64,000 bases of DNA from Dolichospermum sp. FACHB-1091 (GTDB taxonomy: Bacteria > Cyanobacteriota > Cyanobacteriia > Cyanobacteriales > Nostocaceae): positions 1-64,000 of the forward strand of contig NZ_JACJSB010000003.1 in NCBI RefSeq assembly GCF_014697585.1. Reading direction: 5' to 3'. Both the position numbers and the translations under genes were made by a program. The stretch's first letter is position 1. Each line of letters opens with the position of its first letter. Shown one piece after another: positions 57,774 to 64,000 of the stretch. A model generated the notes under the pieces. It saw nothing but the letters and a program-made list of their open reading frames with translations, made no database searches and was not told where the DNA came from.

Positions 57774-57979
57774 GTTTTTTCCTCAACTCAACAATCTCCT
57801 ATTATTCTTGTACACTTGTCATGCATAAAGAACACAATTAGAGAAATATCTCAACAGTTTATGAATATATCTTAGCTAAAATTGACTTGTGCCTGGGCGA
57901 GAAAGTAGGGTACAGGTAATAGGCCATCATGAAATCAGTTTTTTCCTTCTACCTACATAGAATACTGTCCCTATTTCTT

Positions 57980-58534
57980 TTAAGCAGCTATGATATTTTG
58001 CAAAGCAGTAAAAACTTCTTCTTGGGACTGATTACCGTTGACTGTGAGGAGTTTTTCGCGCTGGCTGTAATAACTAATCAAGGGTGCAGTATCATCACGA
58101 TAAACCTCCAAGCGGCGACGAATCACCTCCTGAGTATCATCTTTGCGTCCGCGTCCGAGTAAGCGACTAACAACAGTTTCATCTGGCGCATCCAGATTGA
58201 CTACCTTTTCACCACCCTGTCCTAAATTTTCGAGTAATTTTGCCAAAAACTCTGCCTGTGTAACTTTACGGGGAAAGCCGTCTAAAATCCAACCTGATTT
58301 AGCATCTGATTTTTTCAGACGTTCCTCAACCATATCCTCTACTAATTTATCGGGGACTAATTCGCCTTTATCCATATAAGCTTGGGCTTGGATACCCAAA
58401 TCTGTTTTCTCCTGAATAGCCTGGCGTAGAATGTCACCTGTAGAAATATGGGGAATCTGTAAAAATTCAGCCAATATTTTAGCTTGAGTTCCTTTACCTG
58501 CTCCCGGTGGTCCCAAGAAGATTAATCGCGTCAC
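57980..58534 (-). CDS. adk: Adenylate kinase
   Basis: 184 residues with the P-loop GPPGAGKGTQAKIL at residues 7-20, GWILDGFPRKVTQAEFL and LLGRGRKDDTQEVIRRRLEV. The LID domain is short and has no zinc cysteines, the short bacterial form. Its start overlaps the last base of the secY stop at 58534. Confidence 0.95.
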   Translation of the reverse strand: MTRLIFLGPPGAGKGTQAKILAEFLQIPHISTGDILRQAIQEKTDLGIQAQAYMDKGELVPDKLVEDMVEERLKKSDAKSGWILDGFPRKVTQAEFLAKLLENLGQGGEKVVNLDAPDETVVSRLLGRGRKDDTQEVIRRRLEVYRDDTAPLISYYSQREKLLTVNGNQSQEEVFTALQNIIAA

Positions 58535-59847
58535 TATTGTTTCACCATTCCTTCATATCGCTGAGATATAACATAAGTTTGGATTTGTTTAGCCGTATCA
58601 ATTGCCACACCAACCAAGATTAACAAAGATGTTGCACCAAGCCCCTTAAAAGTTGGCACTTTCAAAGCACTTTCAACTGCGGTAGGAATAATTGCCACCA
58701 AACCCAAAAAGATAGCACCTAAAAAAGTGAGGCGATTCGTCACCCGTTCAATATACTCACTAGTAGCCTTACCGGGACGAATACCCGGAATACTAGAACC
58801 CATTTTTTTCAAATTCTGAGCCACATCTACAGGGTTGAGAATCAACGAAGAATAGAAGTAACTAAAGAAAACAATGGAAATTAAGTAAACGAGGGCATAT
58901 ACCCAAGGTGCAGAACCACCAGGACTCAGGTAAGTATTAACAATGTTTGCTAATTCGGGATTTTTAGTAAAATTGGCGACTAAAAGCGGTAAACTCAGGA
59001 TAGCCGCCGCGAAAATAATCGGCATTACCCCCCCAGAATTAAGACGTAGGGGTAAATAACTGCGCTGTTCTGCTAAAACCTTTCTACCCACTTGACGACG
59101 GGCAGAAATAATAGGGATGCGGCGCATACCCTCTTGTACGAACACAATACCCACGATAGTGAGCATAAAAACTAGTACAAGAACAATGACACGGCCGACA
59201 ATTTCCCGTCCACCCACCTGTACCAAGTCAATGGTATCACCGAGAGCCTTGGGTAAAGAAGCAACAATGTTGACAAAAATCAGCAAAGATGCACCATTAC
59301 CAATACCCCGTTCCGTAATTAGTTCTGATGCCCACATCACGAACATTGAACCAGCAGTGAGAGCAATTGCCGTTTCTGCCACAAATATCGGACCTGGGTT
59401 GAGGGCGAATTGTTGGAGGAATAATGCCGAAAAAGCCACACTTTGAATAATTGCCCAACCTACAGTCACATAGCGGGTAATTTGTGATATTTTCCGCCGA
59501 CCTGCTTCCCCTTCATTTTTCTGTAAATTTTCTAAAGAAGGCACAGCGGCGGTGAGCAATTGGATGATAATGGAAGCATTAATAAAGGGCAAAATCCCCA
59601 AAGCAAAGATCCCCAAAGTAGAGAGTCCTCGTCCAGAGAATATATCCAACAAGCCAAAGATGGAATTATTGCCCGATATAGCTTCAGCAAACTTAGGTCT
59701 ATCAATTCCTGGTACAGGTAAAAAGATGCCCAAACGAACTAAAATTAAAATACCTACGGTAACAAGCAGCCTACCTCTCAGTCCGGCTGCTTGCGCCATC
59801 TGCATAAAAGTTTCTTGAGCCGTTGGGGCTTTGTCTCGACTGATCAT
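58534..59847 (-). CDS. secY: Preprotein translocase subunit SecY
   Basis: 437 residues with about ten membrane segments. Family signatures include GILILVRLGIFLPVPGID, ALGILPFINASIIIQLL, and the loop RQVGRKVLAEQRSYLPLRLN with GGVMPIIFAAAILS. SecY is the central pore of the Sec translocon in plasma and thylakoid membranes. It is translationally coupled to adk; secE lies far away at 29093. Confidence 0.96.
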   Translation of the reverse strand: MISRDKAPTAQETFMQMAQAAGLRGRLLVTVGILILVRLGIFLPVPGIDRPKFAEAISGNNSIFGLLDIFSGRGLSTLGIFALGILPFINASIIIQLLTAAVPSLENLQKNEGEAGRRKISQITRYVTVGWAIIQSVAFSALFLQQFALNPGPIFVAETAIALTAGSMFVMWASELITERGIGNGASLLIFVNIVASLPKALGDTIDLVQVGGREIVGRVIVLVLVFMLTIVGIVFVQEGMRRIPIISARRQVGRKVLAEQRSYLPLRLNSGGVMPIIFAAAILSLPLLVANFTKNPELANIVNTYLSPGGSAPWVYALVYLISIVFFSYFYSSLILNPVDVAQNLKKMGSSIPGIRPGKATSEYIERVTNRLTFLGAIFLGLVAIIPTAVESALKVPTFKGLGATSLLILVGVAIDTAKQIQTYVISQRYEGMVKQ

Positions 59848-59939
59848 AGAGTTTTACCTTTTAAGTATGAGGTGTGAAGTATGAGGTGTGAAGTTTCCAG
59901 TGCTTGATCTTTTATCCTTCATCCCGCATCCTTCATCTT
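59848..59939 (+). repeat. GTATGAGGTGTGAA tandem repeat between rplO and secY
   Basis: The 14-base unit GTATGAGGTGTGAA occurs twice in tandem at about 59865-59892. The gap has no gene. Confidence 0.7.
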
Positions 59940-60407
59940 TTATGCAGCTGTGGCTGTAGGCCGCGCTACGCTATCACAACTCCCACCAGCAGCCTCAATT
60001 TTGATACGAGCTTGACCCGTGAAAGCAGCGGCCTTGACCCGGAGAGGAACATTTAATTCCCCATTTCCCAAAATTTTCAATGGCCCCTTAGCAGCGGTTA
60101 AAATACCAGCCTCCTTTAAAGATTCCAGAGTTACTTCTGAGTTAGCAGGTAAATCATTTAACTTCTCTACATTAATGATCGTGTAAATTTTCCGATTAAC
60201 GAGAGGGAATCCCTTGAGTTTAGGTATCCGGCGGTACAATGGCTGTTGACCACCTTCAAAACCTGGTCTTGTCCCACTACCAGAACGGGATTTTTGACCA
60301 CGCATCCCTAGACCAGCACTAGCGCCTTGTCCAGCAGAAATACCTCTACCTACGCGCTTACGGCGTTTTTTCGAGCCTTTTTGAGGCTTAACATCGTTGA
60401 GTCTCAT
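59940..60407 (-). CDS. rplO: 50S ribosomal protein L15
   Basis: 155 residues: [40 protein letters not shown] and [20 protein letters not shown] are L15 signatures. The tail is slightly extended ([11 protein letters not shown]). Confidence 0.96.
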   Translation of the reverse strand: MRLNDVKPQKGSKKRRKRVGRGISAGQGASAGLGMRGQKSRSGSGTRPGFEGGQQPLYRRIPKLKGFPLVNRKIYTIINVEKLNDLPANSEVTLESLKEAGILTAAKGPLKILGNGELNVPLRVKAAAFTGQARIKIEAAGGSCDSVARPTATAA

Positions 60408-60471
60408 TTTGATTGGGGATTTTAGATTTTAGATTTTGGATTTGAGATTGAGAATCTGATACAAAGGGCGA

Positions 60472-60996
60472 CTAAATATAGAGTTTCTCAATGGCGATAC
60501 CGCGATCTTCAGCAACTTCACTTAATGTCCGCAGGGTAGATAGAGCATTAACTGCTGCTCTAGCGTTGTTTAAAGGATTGTTTGAACCTAATTGTTTAGC
60601 CAGAATATTACGTATTCCTGCTAACTCTAATACAGTCCGTACAGCACCCCCAGCAATTACGCCTGTACCTGGTGCTGCTGGACGCATCATGACCTTAGCT
60701 CCACCACCAATACCATCAATGGGGTGAGGAATAGAATTGGATTTAGTGATAGGGATGTCAATTAGATGTTTTTTACCATCAGCAACACCTTTTTTAACTG
60801 CACCAATTACATCTGAGGCCTTGCCAACTCCGACTCCAACTTGCCCACGTTCATTACCGACGACGACAATGGCGCGGAAGCTAAGTTTTTTACCACCTTT
60901 GACGACTTTACTCACCCGGCGGATTTGGATAACTCGCTCTTGCCAGTTGGTTTCTTCTTTTTTCGCACGGCTTGCTTTACGACGACCGGTTACCAT
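60472..60996 (-). CDS. rpsE: 30S ribosomal protein S5
   Basis: 174 residues from ATG 60996 ([18 protein letters not shown]); a TTG two codons earlier is a less likely start. [40 protein letters not shown] and [19 protein letters not shown] are S5 segments. Confidence 0.96.
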   Translation of the reverse strand: MVTGRRKASRAKKEETNWQERVIQIRRVSKVVKGGKKLSFRAIVVVGNERGQVGVGVGKASDVIGAVKKGVADGKKHLIDIPITKSNSIPHPIDGIGGGAKVMMRPAAPGTGVIAGGAVRTVLELAGIRNILAKQLGSNNPLNNARAAVNALSTLRTLSEVAEDRGIAIEKLYI

Positions 60997-61012
60997 AATC
61001 AATGTTCTCTTT

Positions 61013-61057
61013 TAGTTGTCAGTTGTCAGTTGTCAGTTGTCAGTTGCTACTGACTAC
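61013..61057 (+). repeat. Heptamer repeats between rpsE and rplR
   Basis: About five tandem AGTTGTC units (61013-61046), then ACTGACTACTGAC. Confidence 0.85.
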
Positions 61058-61065
61058 TGACGGAC

Positions 61066-61428
61066 TTAGAAATCTAAACCAGCCTCGCGTGCCGCCTCGG
61101 CTAGGGCTTTAATGCGACCATGATAGAGGTTGCCACCCCGGTCAAAAACGACCTTAGTGATGCCTTTCTCTAGGGCGCGTACGGCTACTAATTTACCAAC
61201 TTGCACTGATGCTTCACAATTAGCACCAGAAGCGATATTGGATTTTAATTCTGGTTCTACGGTTGATGCTGCTACTATAGTTTCCTGTTTGGTATCATCA
61301 ATCACTTGAGCGTAAATATGCTCATTAGATCGGAATATAGCCAGACGGGGACGTTCGGCTGAACCGTTAACCTTACCACGAACGCGCCGATGACGACGCT
61401 CCTTTGATTCCTTGCGTGTAAGTTTCAT
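61066..61428 (-). CDS. rplR: 50S ribosomal protein L18
   Basis: 120 residues: [40 protein letters not shown] and the end [20 protein letters not shown] identify L18. Two bases separate it from rplF. Confidence 0.96.
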   Translation of the reverse strand: MKLTRKESKERRHRRVRGKVNGSAERPRLAIFRSNEHIYAQVIDDTKQETIVAASTVEPELKSNIASGANCEASVQVGKLVAVRALEKGITKVVFDRGGNLYHGRIKALAEAAREAGLDF

Positions 61429-61430
61429 AT

Positions 61431-61979
61431 TTACTTCTTACCACCCTTACCAGTCTTACCAGCTTTGCGTCTGACCACTTCACCGGCATAGCGAATACCT
61501 TTGCCTTTATAGGGTTCAGGTGGACGAACGGCGCGAATTTTCGCGGCTGTGTTGCCGACAATTTCCTTGTCATAGCCACTGACTATGACATTAGTAGTAC
61601 CTTCTACAGCAAATTGAATTCCCTCTGGTGGTTCAATTTGCACTTGATGGCTATAACCCATGTTTAAAACTAGGTTACGCCCTTGAATTTGAGCGCGATA
61701 ACCGACCCCTTGGATTTCCAAGCGACGTTGAAAACCTTGGGATACTCCCTCTACCATGTTGGCCACTAGGGTGCGGCTCAAACCGTGCATTTGTCTAGAA
61801 GTCCGGGTTTCATCACGACGGGTAACTAGCAATGTTTCTCCTTCTTGGGAGACGATGACATTGTTAGGTAGTTGTCGGGAAAGTTCACCTTTAGGACCCT
61901 TTACCACTACTTTGACACCATCAATCGCCACTTGAACTTTGGCGGGGACGGTAATTGGACGTTTACCAATACGAGACAT
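61431..61979 (-). CDS. rplF: 50S ribosomal protein L6
   Basis: 182 residues: [40 protein letters not shown] and the C-terminal [20 protein letters not shown] are typical L6. Confidence 0.97.
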   Translation of the reverse strand: MSRIGKRPITVPAKVQVAIDGVKVVVKGPKGELSRQLPNNVIVSQEGETLLVTRRDETRTSRQMHGLSRTLVANMVEGVSQGFQRRLEIQGVGYRAQIQGRNLVLNMGYSHQVQIEPPEGIQFAVEGTTNVIVSGYDKEIVGNTAAKIRAVRPPEPYKGKGIRYAGEVVRRKAGKTGKGGKK

Positions 61980-61989
61980 GATTTTTTGT

Positions 61990-62072
61990 TCTTTGTCTAT
62001 TGTCAGTTGTTAGTTGTCACTTGTCAGTTGTTCGTTGTTTTGCCACTGACCAATGACCAATGACCAATGACG
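61990..62072 (+). repeat. Heptamer repeats between rplF and rpsH
   Basis: TTGTCAGTTGTTAGTTGTCA is followed by three CAATGAC units at about 62049-62070. No gene. Confidence 0.8.
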
Positions 62073-62073
62073 A

Positions 62074-62475
62074 TTACCAAACGTGGCAAAGCACTTCACC
62101 GCCTAGATTTTGGCGGCGTGCTTCGCGGTCAGTCATAATCCCACTGGATGTAGAAATAATGGCAATACCGATACCGCCTAGCACTCTTGGTAATTCTTTT
62201 TTGTTGGAGTAAACTCGTAAACCGGGTTTACTGACTCGCTTGAGGGCAGTAATTAATGGTTGGCGATTTTTACCTTTGTATTTCAGGGAAATAACTAGGT
62301 TACGCTTTACCCCTTCTCCTGCTTCTTCAACTTCCGCAATAAAGCCTTCTTCCCGCAATACCTTGGCAATACTCCGAGTCATCTTTGTAGCTGGTACTTG
62401 CGTAGTTTGATGTTTTGCCATATTGGCATTGCGGATGCGCGTTAGCATATCTGCAATTGTGTCGTTAGCCGCCAT
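62074..62475 (-). CDS. rpsH: 30S ribosomal protein S8
   Basis: 133 residues: [40 protein letters not shown] and the end [20 protein letters not shown] with GEVLCHVW are S8 hallmarks. Confidence 0.97.
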   Translation of the reverse strand: MAANDTIADMLTRIRNANMAKHQTTQVPATKMTRSIAKVLREEGFIAEVEEAGEGVKRNLVISLKYKGKNRQPLITALKRVSKPGLRVYSNKKELPRVLGGIGIAIISTSSGIMTDREARRQNLGGEVLCHVW

Positions 62476-62495
62476 CGTTCCCTCTTTAGATGAAC

Positions 62496-63044
62496 TTATT
62501 GATCACGAAAGGGCATTCCCATTTCCTTTAATAAGGCGCGGCCCTCTTCGTCGGTTTTTGCCGTGGTGATAATAGAAATATCTAAACCTCGGACTTGGTC
62601 AATTTTGTCGTATTCCACTTCTGGAAAAATTAGCTGTTCGCGCACACCTAGAGTGTAGTTACCACGGCCGTCAAAGCTTTTGGGGCTGACACCGCGAAAG
62701 TCTCTAATTCTAGGTAGTGTGAGGTTAATCAGACGATCTAAGAAGGCGTACATCCGTTCGCCTCTGAGTGTCACCATAATCCCCACGGGCATACCTTGAC
62801 GAATTTTAAAGCCGGCGATCGCTTTCTTTGCCCGTGTTACTACGGGTTTTTGTCCAGTAATCAGGGCAATTTCGCTGAGGGATGCCTCTAGTGATTTAGC
62901 GTTTTGAGCAGCTTCTCCCAAACCTCTATTTACAGTTATCTTAGTCACCTTTGGCACTTGATGTACATTGGTGTATTGAAACTGACTAATCAACTTGGGA
63001 GTAATTGTCTCTTGATATACGGTTTTGAGTCTTGTGGTTGCCAT
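62496..63044 (-). CDS. rplE: 50S ribosomal protein L5
   Basis: 182 residues: [40 protein letters not shown] and [20 protein letters not shown] define L5, the 5S rRNA-binding protein. Confidence 0.97.
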   Translation of the reverse strand: MATTRLKTVYQETITPKLISQFQYTNVHQVPKVTKITVNRGLGEAAQNAKSLEASLSEIALITGQKPVVTRAKKAIAGFKIRQGMPVGIMVTLRGERMYAFLDRLINLTLPRIRDFRGVSPKSFDGRGNYTLGVREQLIFPEVEYDKIDQVRGLDISIITTAKTDEEGRALLKEMGMPFRDQ

Positions 63045-63083
63045 AGTGTTTGTCCTTATATTCCCTGGGCTTGGTCAGGGAAT

Positions 63084-63124
63084 TTTAGATTTTGGATTTT
63101 GGATTTTGGATTTTGGATTTTGGT
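63084..63124 (+). repeat. TTTTGGA tandem heptamers between rplE and rplX
   Basis: ATTTTGG/GATTTTG words are repeated about five times. Related words occur at about 30435-30460, 52757-52780 and 60418-60450, always in spacers. Confidence 0.8.
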
Positions 63125-63157
63125 GAAAAATCTAAAATCTCATCCTCATTCACCAGT

Positions 63158-63508
63158 TTATTTATCTAAAATCTCACCTGTTTTTTTGAGCATTCTCACT
63201 TTCTTACCCTCGGCGGTGAAAGTGTAGCAGACGCGACTGGCAACGTTTTGTTTGGTAGAATAGAGCATCACATTAGAGCTATGAATGGGGTACTCAGTCG
63301 TGACTATTTGCCCTGATTCCCCTTCTTGCTGGGGTTTCACGTGCTTAGTTTTTATGTTGACACCTTTGACAAGAACTTTGCTCAGTTGTGGTAGTGCTTT
63401 AATCACTTCACCAACTTTACCTTTGTCTTTGCCGGCGATGACTTGCACAGTGTCACCAGTTTTGACGTGCATTTTATAAAAAACTTTGGGTTGTGGCTGC
63501 TTTGCCAT
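63158..63508 (-). CDS. rplX: 50S ribosomal protein L24
   Basis: 116 residues with the KOW-containing start [20 protein letters not shown] and [20 protein letters not shown]. The ATG overlaps the rplN stop by one base. Confidence 0.96.
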   Translation of the reverse strand: MAKQPQPKVFYKMHVKTGDTVQVIAGKDKGKVGEVIKALPQLSKVLVKGVNIKTKHVKPQQEGESGQIVTTEYPIHSSNVMLYSTKQNVASRVCYTFTAEGKKVRMLKKTGEILDK

Positions 63509-63876
63509 TACAGCACCTCCGGAGCCAGAGAAACAATTTTAGTAAAGTTTTTATCGCGCAGTTCTCGAGCTACCGGACCAAATACCCGTGTACCTCTAGG
63601 ATTACCTTCTTTGTTGATAATCACTGCCGCGTTATCGTCGAAACGGATGGTCATGCCACTGTCACGACTAATAGCCTTGCGTGTACGTACAATTACTGCT
63701 TCTACAACATCAGACTTTTTGACAGCCATGTTGGGTGAAGACTCTTTGACAACGGCGATAATTCTATCACCTACGCCACCATAACGGCGGTTACCTGCAC
63801 CTAATACGCGGATGCACATTAGTTTTTTAGCACCGCTATTATCTGCGACATTCAGATAAGATTGGGGTTGAATCAC
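63508..63876 (-). CDS. rplN: 50S ribosomal protein L14
   Basis: 122 residues: [40 protein letters not shown] and [20 protein letters not shown] identify L14. It is coupled to rplX. Confidence 0.97.
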   Translation of the reverse strand: MIQPQSYLNVADNSGAKKLMCIRVLGAGNRRYGGVGDRIIAVVKESSPNMAVKKSDVVEAVIVRTRKAISRDSGMTIRFDDNAAVIINKEGNPRGTRVFGPVARELRDKNFTKIVSLAPEVL

Positions 63877-63921
63877 AACTGGTCTCTCTTTTGGGGTTGT
63901 TGTACTTTATGATACAACTGT

Positions 63922-64000
63922 TTACGCTGTAGCTTTGGTGTTTAGGATTTCCGTAACTTGCCAACGCTTAGTTTTGCTCAGGGGTCTAGTTTCTTGAATC
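63922..64000 (-). CDS. rpsQ: 30S ribosomal protein S17, C-terminal part cut by the window edge
   Basis: From the right edge the minus strand reads IQETRPLSKTKRWQVTEILN, then TKATA and TAA at 63922-63924. ETRPLSKTKRW is the conserved C-terminal segment of S17. The start lies outside the window. Its position upstream of rplN is the standard order. Confidence 0.9.
   Translation of the reverse strand, partial: IQETRPLSKTKRWQVTEILNTKATA

Overview
This window reads as the chromosome of a filamentous, heterocyst-type cyanobacterium (order Nostocales). The supporting signs are scattered GCGATCGC (HIP1) octamers, the ribosomal super-operon order with secY-adk-infA-rpmJ-rpsM-rpsK-rpoA-rplQ-truA-rplM-rpsI-rpmE-prfA, a small photosystem II-type membrane protein, pilB-pilT-pilC, abundant heptamer (STRR-like) intergenic repeats, and above all a patX gene with the HetR-binding RGSGR pentapeptide downstream of an NtcA box and a TCCGGA (DIF-type) motif. 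I cannot fix the genus from sequence alone.

Layout. 1-62: the 5' end of a tnpB running off the left edge. 0.5-7 kb: an FAD-dependent oxidoreductase, patX, a Pit-family phosphate permease and a coiled-coil/EamA transporter fusion. 7.3-15.2 kb: tRNA-Lys, plsC, phosphoketolase, a small Psb35-like protein, a GH57 branching enzyme and a kinase/formylglycine-enzyme-like fusion. 15.5-21.3 kb (minus): the chaperone cluster grpE-dnaK-dnaJ followed by a tusA-like gene and rsgA. 21.6-26.2 kb (plus): pilB-pilT-pilC, convergent with hflX. 28.3-32.7 kb (plus): rplS, tRNA-Trp, secE-nusG-rplK-rplA, an L10 leader, rplJ-rplL. 32.8-36.4 kb: nnr, a SPOR-like exported protein, mnmA. 36.4-39.4 kb: an insertion-element graveyard beside tRNA-Ala (a 169-bp TIR element inside a tnpB remnant; an IS1634-type remnant joined to an IS630-type remnant). 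39.4-47.5 kb: a single 2704-residue surface/secreted protein with C-type lectin, RTX, LamG and bluetail-type C-terminal regions. 47.8-51.2 kb: a frameshifted HTH-NB-ARC gene, an M48-like protein without the zinc motif, and a 2TM protein. 51.3-64 kb (minus): prfA back through the spc/alpha ribosomal operon to rpsQ, which is cut by the right edge.

How it fits together. The ribosomal blocks, chaperones and pili are core functions. The patX promoter region carries the nitrogen-control (NtcA) and differentiation (DIF) signals described for the HetR-PatX inhibitor system of heterocyst patterning. Genome plasticity is visible: three copies of a 110-130 bp MITE-like repeat, one of which supplies the stop codon of dnaK; heptamer arrays that reach the start codons of several genes; and internally duplicated lectin/RTX blocks in the giant gene. 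Apparent gene-structure anomalies include hflX, whose coding frame extends 61 codons upstream of the first standard start to an ATA, and the A9-run frameshift in the NB-ARC gene. The best candidates for new biology are the giant lectin-RTX protein, the hflX start, and the uncharacterised degenerate repeats just downstream of patX.
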